Positions 42,749 to 51,710 of a DNA stretch of 64,000 nt are shown here, piece after piece; positions within the stretch are counted from its first letter, which is position 1; each line of letters begins with the position of its first letter. The notes beneath the pieces were generated by a model that was not told the DNA's origin, searched no databases, and saw only the letters and a list, made by a program, of their open reading frames with translations. Source of the stretch: Archangium gephyra (GTDB lineage: Bacteria > Myxococcota > Myxococcia > Myxococcales > Myxococcaceae); assembly GCA_003243425.1 (NCBI GenBank), contig QFQP01000007.1, positions 62,001 through 126,000 of the forward strand, written 5' to 3'. Position numbers and translations under genes: made by a program.

Positions 42749-44211
42749 ATCGGGGGGCGCTCGTCACCCTCCTGCTCGCGTGCCTGTCGGCGTGCGGGCT
42801 GCTGCCAGAGCACCCCGACGGCGGCCCGGTGCCGGTGCCCGGGAGCTATCGCCTCGCGCGCTTCACGCCCGGCCACGAGTTTCATCTCTCGCTCCGGGGC
42901 GAGCAGCAGTTGCAGTGCACGAGCTGCCACGCGCTGGGCGACGCGGGCTTCACCTCGCCGGGGCCTCAGCTGTGCGTCAATTGCCACCAGTTGCAGGCGA
43001 CGCAGCACCACCCGCTCGACGCGCAGCTGCAGATGACGTGCTTCACCTGTCACCCGTTCACGGCAGAGAAGATCGGCCAGCGCTTCGAGAAGTGGCGTTG
43101 TCTCGACTGCCACCGCGAGCCGCAAGAAGGCCGACCGCGCATCGAAGTGCACGCCGGTCAGTGCGCGTCGTGCCATCGGCCACATACCGCTCCGTTCACG
43201 CAGAGCGCCGACTGCCGCGAGTGCCACGACGTGACGGTGAAGCACGGCTTCAAGGCCTCGACGATGGCCGAGACGTGCATGGCGTGTCACCCGAACCACT
43301 CGAAGGCGCCGGTCGCCAGCCAGCAGTGCAAGTCGTGTCACGAGACCAACGACGTGCCCGCCGTCGCGCGCGTCGACCCGGCCGCGTTGTTCACGGGAGG
43401 TCACGTCGGCTGCGGCAGCTGTCACACCGCGCACACGTTCACCAGGACGGCGGTGAAGCCGTGCAGCACGTGTCACGCAGGCAAGCCGGTGCTGTCGAAC
43501 GAGACGCACACCTGCACCGGCTGTCATCGGCCGCATCAACCGAAGGCCGCGGCCGTGGCGTGCAGCACCTGTCACGGCGACACGCAGGTGCAGCACCCGA
43601 AGACCGCCGCGGGGCAGACGTGCACCGGCTGCCACCCGCCCCACGCGCAGGCGTCGACGGCCGCAAAGGCGGTGGCCTGCACCTCGTGCCACGACGGCCA
43701 ACCGTTCACCGGCGCCGTCGTTCACGCCCAGCGGCTGGCCTGCGCGTCGTGCCATCGGCCGCACGGCGGGAAGCCGAAGCAGCCGCTCTGCAAGAGCTGC
43801 CATGAAGAGGTGTTCGCGAAGGTGGCCTTCAACCCGGGCCATCAGAACTGCGCGAGCTGTCACGCGGGGCTTCCGCACGCCGACATGTCAGCGGCGCCCG
43901 CCGCGTGTCTGTCGTGTCACGACGGCAAAACGCCGCCCCAGCCGGGCCACGCGCAGTGTCTGTCGTGCCACGAGCTGCACTCGGCGCGCGTGCTCAAGAC
44001 CTGCACGCAGTGTCACGACGCCACGAAGCTGCCGGGCCTGCACCTCGTCAGACGACACGCGGCGGTGTGCACGAGTTGCCATGGGCCGCACACGCCGGAG
44101 CCCGGTGTGGGACCTGAGACCTGTCGTGCGTGTCACCGCTCACTGCCGAAGCAGAGCCACCCGACGCCGCCGCAACAGTGCGTGAGCTGTCATCTCTTCA
44201 CGAGGCCTTGA
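42745..44211 (+). CDS. 23-haem cytochrome c lipoprotein
   Basis: A 488-residue lipoprotein starting with GTG on a GTGA overlap. A lipobox (LSAC) follows the signal peptide. It has 23 CxxCH sites, about one per 20 residues, nearly all followed by PH or HxxH-type histidines (CHRPHTAPF, CHPNHSKAP), which can provide bis-His ligation. Sequence between haems is mostly short Ala/Thr/Gly loops, so the protein should be an elongated haem wire. Likely role: carry electrons across the periplasm or along the outer membrane between the tetrahaem dehydrogenase and the porin-bound cytochrome. Last gene of the plus-strand operon; its end overlaps the MFS gene by 14 bases. Confidence 0.9.
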   Translation: MNRGALVTLLLACLSACGLLPEHPDGGPVPVPGSYRLARFTPGHEFHLSLRGEQQLQCTSCHALGDAGFTSPGPQLCVNCHQLQATQHHPLDAQLQMTCFTCHPFTAEKIGQRFEKWRCLDCHREPQEGRPRIEVHAGQCASCHRPHTAPFTQSADCRECHDVTVKHGFKASTMAETCMACHPNHSKAPVASQQCKSCHETNDVPAVARVDPAALFTGGHVGCGSCHTAHTFTRTAVKPCSTCHAGKPVLSNETHTCTGCHRPHQPKAAAVACSTCHGDTQVQHPKTAAGQTCTGCHPPHAQASTAAKAVACTSCHDGQPFTGAVVHAQRLACASCHRPHGGKPKQPLCKSCHEEVFAKVAFNPGHQNCASCHAGLPHADMSAAPAACLSCHDGKTPPQPGHAQCLSCHELHSARVLKTCTQCHDATKLPGLHLVRRHAAVCTSCHGPHTPEPGVGPETCRACHRSLPKQSHPTPPQQCVSCHLFTRP

Positions 44212-45445
44212 GGGCGTTGCGCCGCTTCACGCCGCGCTCCACGACGAACAACATGACCGGCACCAGCGCGCTCAGCGCGATGCTCACCGTCGACACCACG
44301 GGCATGCCGTCGAGGTGCCGCTCGGGCCCTTCGCCGACCACCGACAACAACTGCGCCGACAACATTGCCGAGAGCGCCGACGCGCCGTGCTGCACGGCCG
44401 ACTGAATCGAGGTGAAGCGCGCGCGCACTTCAGGCGCGGGCACCTTGGTGGTGAGCGTGTTGTACGAGACGTTGCGCAGCCCGTTGGCGAGCATGAAGCC
44501 CACGAAGGCCACCAGCACCAGCCACGTCGCGACGTGCGGGTGCGGCAGGTAGAAAAAGAGGAAGACCACCAGCATCACCAGCAGCGCGCCGAAGGTGCCG
44601 ACCCGGAAGCTGCCGAAGCGGTCCACCAGCCGGCCACCGAGCTGCGTGGCGAAGAGGCTGGCGACACCACCGGCTCCGTAGGCGTACTTGAGCGCGTGCC
44701 GCGGGAAGCCGAGGTTCAGCTGGAGATACGCGGCGATGTTCGGAATCAGCACGAACCCCGCGAACATCACCACCGCGGTCATCAGGTAGCTCAGCTGCAC
44801 GAGCGGGTCGGAGATGAGCTGCGCGAAGGACACCTTCTTGCCCGTGCGCTCGAGGTGCGAGGTCATCGGCGGCAGGAGGAAGATCGCGCAGCCGCAGACG
44901 ATGAGCCCGGCGGCGGCGACGCCGAGGAACGGCGCGCGCCACGAGAACGCTTCCGCGAGCCACAGGCCGACCGGCACCCCGAGAATCGACGCGATGGAGA
45001 ACGCGCCCATCACCGTGCCCATGGCGCGGCCACGCAGGTTCGCGGGGATGGTGTCGGCGATGATCGAGAAGCTGAGCGAGGTCGCCGGACCACCGAACGC
45101 ACCGGCGAGCACGCGCGCGAAGAGCAGCGTCGGCAGGTCGAAGGCAAAGCCACCGGCCGCGGTGCCGATGACGAGGCCCAACATCGCCACGGCGAGCGCC
45201 TTGCGACGATCGAACCTGTCGAGAAACAACGAGCCCACGAGCCCCGACACGCACGCCGCCGCGGTGTACGCGCCGCCCACGTTGCCGAGCTGTGATTCAG
45301 AGATGCCGAGCGACGCCGCAAAATCGGGGCCCAGCGGCATCACCATCACGAAGTCGAGGATGTTGATGAACTGCACCGCGGCGATGAGCCACACGATGCC
45401 CCACTGGCGTGAGGTGAGCTGCTCGCTGGGCTGACCGTCGGGCAT
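44198..45445 (-). CDS. Major facilitator superfamily transporter
   Basis: A 415-residue protein with about 12 membrane helices. The signature loop between helices 2 and 3 is GSLFLDRFDRRKALAVAML. The N-terminal half has PLGPDFAASLGISESQLG, as in drug:proton antiporters of the DHA1 group. The substrate is unknown. It is convergent with the 23-haem gene and not part of that operon. Confidence 0.87.
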   Translation of the reverse strand: MPDGQPSEQLTSRQWGIVWLIAAVQFINILDFVMVMPLGPDFAASLGISESQLGNVGGAYTAAACVSGLVGSLFLDRFDRRKALAVAMLGLVIGTAAGGFAFDLPTLLFARVLAGAFGGPATSLSFSIIADTIPANLRGRAMGTVMGAFSIASILGVPVGLWLAEAFSWRAPFLGVAAAGLIVCGCAIFLLPPMTSHLERTGKKVSFAQLISDPLVQLSYLMTAVVMFAGFVLIPNIAAYLQLNLGFPRHALKYAYGAGGVASLFATQLGGRLVDRFGSFRVGTFGALLVMLVVFLFFYLPHPHVATWLVLVAFVGFMLANGLRNVSYNTLTTKVPAPEVRARFTSIQSAVQHGASALSAMLSAQLLSVVGEGPERHLDGMPVVSTVSIALSALVPVMLFVVERGVKRRNALKAS

Positions 45446-45506
45446 GGTGGTGCTGCACTAAGTGAAAAGCGCGGCATGTGCATCAGCCGGGTAGAACCGC
45501 CGTGTC

Positions 45507-46559
45507 GTGAACCCGCGTTTCCGCCGAGTGTTGCTGGTGGCCACCATGAGTCTGGTGCTCTGGCGGCTGTTCACGCTCGGGCAGGAGCGCGGCTGGGAGC
45601 TGGTGCTGCGCTCGACGGCGCTGGTCACCGGTGTCGCCGTCGCGTCGTGGTTGGTGCACGTGGTGCTTCACGAGCTCGCGCACTTCGCCGTCGCGCGGAC
45701 GCAGGGCTTTCAACTCCGCGGGTTGCGGTTCGGCCCGCTCGCCTTCGACTTCACCGGCGCGAAGGTGAAGCTACGCCTCGGCTGGGATCTCGGCGGCGGC
45801 GTCAATTCACTGCCCATCGGGCTCCACGACATCGGCCCGCGCCTGCGTCGCGTCGCGCTCGCCGGGCCCACGATGACGGCGGCCGTGACGGTGGTGACCT
45901 TCGTGGTGTCGCGGCGCAACGACGAATCGATCGCCTCGCCGCTGGGCATCTTTCTGGTCACCGGCGTGTTCGCGCTGGTGACGGCGTTGATGCCCAGCGT
46001 GTTGTTGCCCTCGGCTCCCGCGAGCGGCACGGACCTCGAACAAATCCTCGGGCCGCGTCGTGTCATCGCGCACTGGACGAACGCTGCGGCGCTGCAGGCC
46101 ATCTCGAAGGGCGCGCGCCTCTCTGACGTCGTCGATTGGCGCACCACGCAGCACCTGCTCCCCGAAGACGGCGAAGTCGAAGGCTTCGAGCTCGGGTGGA
46201 GCATCACCTGTCTCGACGCGGGCGAGTTCTCTCGAGGTCACGCGCGGCTCAAGGCCATGGTGAGCCGGCTCGACGACGACGCGCCCGAGTGGCTTCGCAC
46301 GGACACCTTCAATCAGCTCGGCGCGCTGAGCGCCTTCGAAGGTGACGTGGTCTACGCGCAGGCGTGCCTCGAACAGGTGAAGCAGACACAGTCGATGGAC
46401 TGGTACTGCGAGCTGTTGACCGCCTGCATCGAGAAGGCGCGCGGCGGTGACTGGAAGCCCGCGCTCGAGCGCTGGCAGCGCGGCGTGAACGTGCACCCCG
46501 GAAAAGTGTTCGCCCTCGCCGGGAACGAGTGGGTCTTGAAGCGCCTGAATTCAGGGTGA
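45507..46559 (+). CDS. Membrane zinc metalloprotease-like protein (M50-like)
   Basis: A 350-residue protein starting at GTG. A membrane segment (VLLVATMSLVLWRLFTL) precedes HVVLHELAHFAVARTQGF, the HExxH zinc motif of M50 site-2-type proteases inside a helix. A second membrane region follows at about residues 125-165 (VTVVTFVVSRR, LGIFLVTGVFALVTALMPSVLL). The second metal ligand (N/LDG type) is not obvious, so activity is uncertain. The C-terminal ~150 residues are soluble and TPR-like (QACLEQVKQTQSMDWYCELLT). Confidence 0.7.
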   Translation: MNPRFRRVLLVATMSLVLWRLFTLGQERGWELVLRSTALVTGVAVASWLVHVVLHELAHFAVARTQGFQLRGLRFGPLAFDFTGAKVKLRLGWDLGGGVNSLPIGLHDIGPRLRRVALAGPTMTAAVTVVTFVVSRRNDESIASPLGIFLVTGVFALVTALMPSVLLPSAPASGTDLEQILGPRRVIAHWTNAAALQAISKGARLSDVVDWRTTQHLLPEDGEVEGFELGWSITCLDAGEFSRGHARLKAMVSRLDDDAPEWLRTDTFNQLGALSAFEGDVVYAQACLEQVKQTQSMDWYCELLTACIEKARGGDWKPALERWQRGVNVHPGKVFALAGNEWVLKRLNSG

Positions 46560-46620
46560 ATGTCCGGTTCCGCACGCGCTCTTCGAGGAGGGGGGAAACC
46601 CGCTTCTTCGAGGTGCACGC

Positions 46621-48963
46621 ATGGCTCCGCCCATCGGTCAGAAACCCGTCGCGCTCCCGCCCCAGCCGCCGCCCGCCCGTAGCACCGCAGACGCACCGGC
46701 GGTCGACACGGCCGAAGCGGCGGTGACCTCGGCGCGCAGCAGCGTCGAGCAGCTGCAGTCGCAGGTCTCGTCGCTCGAAGGTGAGTTCAAGGCACTCCGC
46801 AAGGAGCTCGCCGGGGCGATGTACGACCCGTTCGCGCTGCGCGATCTCACCGCGAAGATCAGCGGTGTCGAAGCGAAGTTGAAGAAGGTCGAAGTGCAGC
46901 TCACCGGTGCGAAGGCCACGCTCGAGACGGCGAAGCAGCGCGCCATCAACGTGGCGACGTCATCGAGCACGAGCACCTCGGGCTTCATCACGCAGCCGGT
47001 CCGCGCACCGACGCTCACTCAACACCAGGCGGTGAAGACCGCCGCCGCGCGCGTCAACGCCGAGAAGTCGCCGTACCAGACCGCCGCGTTGATTCAGCAG
47101 GCGTTCCGCGCGCACCCAGACCCGGAGTTTCAGGCCGCGCTCTGGAATGAAGTGAAGGGCCGGCTTCCTGAGCTGGCGAAGGCCGGAGATCTACCGACCA
47201 TGCGCGCGCTGGTGGGCATCGCCGAACACGGTGGCCTCGACGTGGAGCGCGACATCGCCACCGCGCTCGCCAAGAACGCACCGACGACGGTCATCCCCGA
47301 CGGCATGTGGATGTCGCAGGAAGATCGGTTCCGGAAGGGCACGGCCGCGAACCTCGCGCAGGCCATCAAAGAGACCGGGCGGCTCGACCTCGCGCAACGC
47401 TTTGTCGAGGCGCTCAAAGTCGCGGGAAAAACACAAGCCGCGTCGGCGATGGCGTCAGCCGCGGCCCAACAGCTGAGCGCGTTGCGCTCCGACTTCGAGG
47501 CAAAGCAGAAGAAGGTCGAGCAGCTCAACGCGAAGCTGGGAATGCTGGTCGCCGGCTTCGGGCCGATGATGACCGACCAGCAGAAGCGCTCGGCCATCGA
47601 AGCGTTCCAGGCGCGCCACACCGACGAATACAAAGCGCACGAGCAGGCGGCGAAGAAGCTCGCGCAGGGCCTGTCGATGGCCGCCGAGCTGTCAGAAGGT
47701 TCGCCGAAGACCGACGGCGAAAAGGCGCTGCGCGAGCAGGCCAACGCGGTGCTGAAGCGCGCCGGTGCCATCGTCGACACCAGGGCGGGGGAGGCCGAGC
47801 TCAAGGCCGCGATGGAGAAGGAAGCCAGGGGCGGCTCGAGCTGGGTCGCCACCGCGATGTCGTACGCGCAGACCGTGAAAGACGGCGAGAAGCTCGCGGG
47901 CACGCTCGGCACCGCGGTGGTGCGTACGCTGGCCATCGAGGCCGCGAAGCTCGCCGACGCCAACCTGCCGCTGGCGATGGAGAAGGTCGCCAACCTCTCG
48001 CACTACGCGAAGTTGATGGGCATCGACCCCGCGAAGGCCGACGCGTTCGGCGGCGCGATGGTGGGCATGCTCAGGGGTCGCGAAGGCGCGGGCGCGGTGC
48101 TCGACAAAGCGGTGCTCGACCTCGAAGGCACGCCGCTGGTGCCACCCGACGGCATGTTCTCGAGGGCACTCAAGGGCGTGGGCATCGCGCTGTCGGTCTA
48201 CAGCCTCGGCAAGAACGGCCTGGGCGATGACGCCTTCGAGAAGCTCAAGAACGTCAACGCCGGCTTGAACGTGACGGCCGATGCCCTCGCGCTCGGCCTC
48301 GCCGTCGTCGGTCGTGGCGAAGCGCTCAAGGGCCTCGCGGAGGGCGCGTCGAAGAAGCTCGGCTTCATCGCGGGCGCGTTCGACCTCGCGTCGGGCTACC
48401 GCTCGCTCTTCAAGGGTGACTTCGAAGAAGCCGGCACCTCGCTGGCGTCATCGGCGGGCGCGCTCCTGATGCTGACACCCGGCGGGCAGATTCCCGGCGC
48501 GATTCTCACCGTCGGCAGCTTCATCGCGGGCCTGGTGTTCGCGTCGCGCAAGGCGAACAAGGCGGAGGCGGCCGACGAAGCCGACGCGAAGGCGTTCCTC
48601 GAGGCCGCGGGCATTCACGAGAAGATCGCCGGCCCCTTGTCGGACCTGCTGCAGAAGAACCGGCGCAACGTCGGCGCCTTCCTCACGCAGCTCGAGAAGC
48701 ACCTGGGAATGAAGGCGGGAGCGCTCCTGCAGCGGCTCAACAGGCCGGAGCTCGCCGACAAGCTGCGGGAGCTGGTGACGATCCTCAAGGACATCGAGCC
48801 CAACGAGAAGGGCGAGTACCCGGCGCGCTCGGTCAACGACGCCGCCGCGAAGGCGCGCGGCTACCCGTACGTGAACATGGGTGGAATCAAGGTCGACCTG
48901 CGGCCGAAGAGCCTCGAAGCAGTCACCGATTGGATGAAGCAGAACAAGATGTTCGGCGGTTGA
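46621..48963 (+). CDS. Large helical protein of unknown function
   Basis: A 780-residue protein with no signal peptide. It opens with a Pro/Ala-rich segment, then a coiled coil (SSVEQLQSQVSSLEGEFKAL ...), then a long Ala/Lys/Glu-rich helical region. Near residues 545-645 lie Gly/Ala-rich hydrophobic helices (VTADALALGLAVVGRGEALKG and GALLMLTPGGQIPGAILTVG ...) forming a hydrophobic hairpin, and a charged C-terminal domain. I recognise no family. The hairpin could insert in membranes, as in pore-forming effectors, but this is speculation. A short run of GA-rich sequence (GAGGAGGGGGGAAA, just upstream) may aid translation. Confidence 0.65.
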   Translation: MAPPIGQKPVALPPQPPPARSTADAPAVDTAEAAVTSARSSVEQLQSQVSSLEGEFKALRKELAGAMYDPFALRDLTAKISGVEAKLKKVEVQLTGAKATLETAKQRAINVATSSSTSTSGFITQPVRAPTLTQHQAVKTAAARVNAEKSPYQTAALIQQAFRAHPDPEFQAALWNEVKGRLPELAKAGDLPTMRALVGIAEHGGLDVERDIATALAKNAPTTVIPDGMWMSQEDRFRKGTAANLAQAIKETGRLDLAQRFVEALKVAGKTQAASAMASAAAQQLSALRSDFEAKQKKVEQLNAKLGMLVAGFGPMMTDQQKRSAIEAFQARHTDEYKAHEQAAKKLAQGLSMAAELSEGSPKTDGEKALREQANAVLKRAGAIVDTRAGEAELKAAMEKEARGGSSWVATAMSYAQTVKDGEKLAGTLGTAVVRTLAIEAAKLADANLPLAMEKVANLSHYAKLMGIDPAKADAFGGAMVGMLRGREGAGAVLDKAVLDLEGTPLVPPDGMFSRALKGVGIALSVYSLGKNGLGDDAFEKLKNVNAGLNVTADALALGLAVVGRGEALKGLAEGASKKLGFIAGAFDLASGYRSLFKGDFEEAGTSLASSAGALLMLTPGGQIPGAILTVGSFIAGLVFASRKANKAEAADEADAKAFLEAAGIHEKIAGPLSDLLQKNRRNVGAFLTQLEKHLGMKAGALLQRLNRPELADKLRELVTILKDIEPNEKGEYPARSVNDAAAKARGYPYVNMGGIKVDLRPKSLEAVTDWMKQNKMFGG

Positions 48964-51042
48964 TCAGACTCGGAAGCGACGCACTTCACCGCGCAACACG
49001 TCGGCCTGGTTGCGCAACGTCTCGATCGCCTCTTCGAGCTGCTTGACGGACCGGTTCTGCGAATCGGCCACCGAGCGGATGGTCTCGATGGCCTTGAGCA
49101 CCTGCTCGGTGCCGCGCGTCTGCTCCTTCTGCGCGCGGTTGAGGTGGGTGACCATCTCGTTGATGTTCTCGATGCTGCGGCTGATCTGCTTCCCACCGTG
49201 GCTCTGCTCGTCGACGGAGCGCTTCACGTGCTGCGTCAGCAGCTTCATCTGCTCGGCGACCTTCATCACCTGCTCGGAGCCGCGCGCCTGTTCGTTGGTG
49301 GCCTTGTTGATCTGCTCGATGGTCTCGCGCACGCGCTCGACGGCGGCGGTGACCTCCTTGGAGCCACGCGCCTGCTCGACGGTCGCGCGCGCGATGGCCT
49401 TGACCATCTGCGTGGAGTTCTTGGCCGAGTCCTGGATCTTCTTGAGCGCGTTCTCGGCTTCACGACCGAGCACCACGCCTTCTTCGACGCTGCGCACGCC
49501 GGTGTTCATCGCCGTAGCCGCGTTGCGCGACTCCGCCTGAACGGCGCGAATGAGGTCGGCGATTTCCTTCGTCGACGCGGCGGTGCGCTCCGAGAGGTCT
49601 TTGATCTCGTCGGCGACGACCGCGAAGCCCTTGCCGTGTTCACCGGCCTGCGCGGCGATGATGGCGGCGTTGAGCGCGAGCAGGTTGGTCTGTTCGGCGA
49701 CGTCGTCGATGACGTCGACGATGTTGCCGATCTCGCCGATGCGGCGCGCGAGCTGCTCGATGACGCTCGACGCGGTCTTGCTGGAGTCCTTGATGCGGTC
49801 GATGCCGACGATGGTCTTCTGAATCGACTCCATGCCGGTCTCGGCGTCTTTCGACACCTGCTCCGACAAGCGCGCCGTCTCGTACGCGTTGGTCTCGACC
49901 TGGCCGATGGCGATGTCCATCTCGCGAATCGACGAAGAGGTGGTCTCGGTGTTCTTGAGCAGATCTTCGACGTTCCGCGCGACCTCCTTGATGGAATACG
50001 TCGTCTGCTCGATGGCGCTGGTCGTCTCTTCCACCGACGCGGCCATCTTCTGCACGTTGGCCGCCACCTCGTCGTTGGTGGTCGACATCTCCATGATGCT
50101 GGAGCTCGACTCTTCGGCCGACTGGTAGAGCACTTCGACGTTCTCGGCGATGCCCTTGAGGGAGCTGAGCATCTCGACCATCGCGCTCGAGGTCTCTTCG
50201 ACGCGCGTGAGCACCGTCGACGAACCAGACGTGGTGGTCGAAGCGGTGCGCGAGATCTGATCGATGACCTGGGCGACGCTCTCGGCGACGCCACGCACGC
50301 GCCCGAGCGTGTCTCGGAGCCCCTGCCCGATGCTGTTGAGCGAATCGGCGAGCTCGTCGAGTTCACGCGTGGGCGCACCTTCGACGCGACCCGAAAGGTC
50401 CGCTTCGGCGAGCCGCATCGCCATCTGCCGCATCGAGCCCAGCGGGCTGATCAACAGGAAGCGCGACAACACGGTGACCAGCACCATGATGATCACCACC
50501 GCCATGATCAACGCGATGAGCAGCGTGCGACGCAGCGACGTGCGGGCCTCGTCGATGCGCGCGCGGTCGAGCGACACCAGGATGTAGCCGGTGAGCCCGT
50601 TCTGCAGCGAGACCGGGTTGGCAACGAGCAGCTCGCCCGACTCGAGGTGCACCTGCACCTTGTGCTGCGCTTCGTTGAAGAGCTTCACCACCGCGGCGGT
50701 CAGCGCAGCTTCAGGCTCGCCGCTGTAGGCGATGAGGTCGGTCATCTTGCATTCGGCCGCGCAGACCAGCACCCACACGTTGCGAATGTCGCGCTCGCCC
50801 CGAACGATGTTGTTCACCTCGGAAACCGCGGCCGTGTCGACACCCTCGCGTGGAGCGATGTGCACCTTGCGTTCGATTTCCTTGGCGACGGCCTTGCCGC
50901 GTTCCCAGAGCGTGTCGGTGAGGTACGTGTCGGCCTGCGTCGGCACGACGATGAAGAGCGCCAACACCAGGAAGGTCATCGCCGCCAACATCACGAAGAT
51001 GATCGCGCCGGTGAGCCCTGGTCTCTGAGAACGAGCTGCCAC
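48964..51042 (-). CDS. Methyl-accepting chemotaxis protein
   Basis: About 692 residues (a TTG at 51081 would add 13). Two membrane segments (TGAIIFVMLAAMTFLVLALFIV and ALIMAVVIIMVLVTVLSRFL) enclose a ~140-residue periplasmic ligand domain that contains two cysteines (VLVCAAECKM). A HAMP domain follows (PLGSMRQMAMRLAEADLSGRV), then a long methylated coiled coil whose hairpin tip reads AAQAGEHGKGFAVVADEIKDL, the CheA/CheW contact site. It lacks a C-terminal CheR-binding pentapeptide. Adjacent genes encode no che proteins, so it may feed a chemosensory system elsewhere. Confidence 0.92.
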   Translation of the reverse strand: MAARSQRPGLTGAIIFVMLAAMTFLVLALFIVVPTQADTYLTDTLWERGKAVAKEIERKVHIAPREGVDTAAVSEVNNIVRGERDIRNVWVLVCAAECKMTDLIAYSGEPEAALTAAVVKLFNEAQHKVQVHLESGELLVANPVSLQNGLTGYILVSLDRARIDEARTSLRRTLLIALIMAVVIIMVLVTVLSRFLLISPLGSMRQMAMRLAEADLSGRVEGAPTRELDELADSLNSIGQGLRDTLGRVRGVAESVAQVIDQISRTASTTTSGSSTVLTRVEETSSAMVEMLSSLKGIAENVEVLYQSAEESSSSIMEMSTTNDEVAANVQKMAASVEETTSAIEQTTYSIKEVARNVEDLLKNTETTSSSIREMDIAIGQVETNAYETARLSEQVSKDAETGMESIQKTIVGIDRIKDSSKTASSVIEQLARRIGEIGNIVDVIDDVAEQTNLLALNAAIIAAQAGEHGKGFAVVADEIKDLSERTAASTKEIADLIRAVQAESRNAATAMNTGVRSVEEGVVLGREAENALKKIQDSAKNSTQMVKAIARATVEQARGSKEVTAAVERVRETIEQINKATNEQARGSEQVMKVAEQMKLLTQHVKRSVDEQSHGGKQISRSIENINEMVTHLNRAQKEQTRGTEQVLKAIETIRSVADSQNRSVKQLEEAIETLRNQADVLRGEVRRFRV

Positions 51043-51104
51043 GAGGCGGGGGACTGTGACAGCGGCGGGGAGCGCCTTCAAGGAACGTGAGGCATCATGC
51101 GCGC

Positions 51105-51710
51105 ATGATCAGCAAGCTCTCGTACGGCGACGCGCGCGCGCAAACGCCAACTCCGGCGGCGGGTCTCACGGTTCGGCCCGACCGCGCTCGCTTTCAGGTG
51201 CAAGTGAGCGTCGACACCGACACCTCGGCGCAGGCCATTCCGTTGCTTCGGCGCGCCGTCTTGCGCCTCGAAGAGCTGCTGCCGCAACTGCAGGCCACGC
51301 TGACGGTGACCGATTTCGATCTGCCGCGCGACGGTGGGAAATCGAGCGGTGGTGTGTCGACGGTGTATGCGACGCTCGAGGTACCGCTACCAGCGAGTGC
51401 TTTCTGGGAACGCGCGCAGAAAGTGGCTCAGGTCGACGACCTGCTGCAGGCGTTGTCACAGGAAGGAAAGCGTCAGAAGCCGGCGCTCGAAGTTCGTCGC
51501 GCGCTGCCGGCGTACGTCGTCACAGACCCCGAAGCGCATCGTGAAGCACTGGTGAAGCGGCTGCATGAACGCGCGCGCAGCATCGCGGGCGATGAAGCAG
51601 AACTTCGTGACGTTCACTTCGATCGCGCGGTGGCGCAGCAGTCGGTGAGCCTCGAAGAAGTCACCTTGTCGCTGCCGGTCGAAGGCACGCTGCAGTCGAA
51701 GGTGCGATGA
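51105..51710 (+). CDS. Protein of unknown function, possibly SIMPL/DUF541-like
   Basis: A 201-residue protein starting MISKLSYGDARAQTP. The N-terminal half (LTVRPDRARFQVQVSVDTDT ... VTDFDLPRDGG) has the alternating pattern of SIMPL-domain proteins, but without the secretion signal and with lower conservation, so the call is weak. The C-terminal half has repeated helices (HREALVKRLHERARSIAGDEAE). It is coupled by an ATGA overlap to the histone-deacetylase-like gene, which is the best clue to a shared function. Confidence 0.55.
   Translation: MISKLSYGDARAQTPTPAAGLTVRPDRARFQVQVSVDTDTSAQAIPLLRRAVLRLEELLPQLQATLTVTDFDLPRDGGKSSGGVSTVYATLEVPLPASAFWERAQKVAQVDDLLQALSQEGKRQKPALEVRRALPAYVVTDPEAHREALVKRLHERARSIAGDEAELRDVHFDRAVAQQSVSLEEVTLSLPVEGTLQSKVR

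Noticed and set aside
49144..51090. Long plus-strand frame opposite the chemoreceptor
   Set aside because: The minus strand encodes an unmistakable MCP; the plus frame has no recognisable domain.
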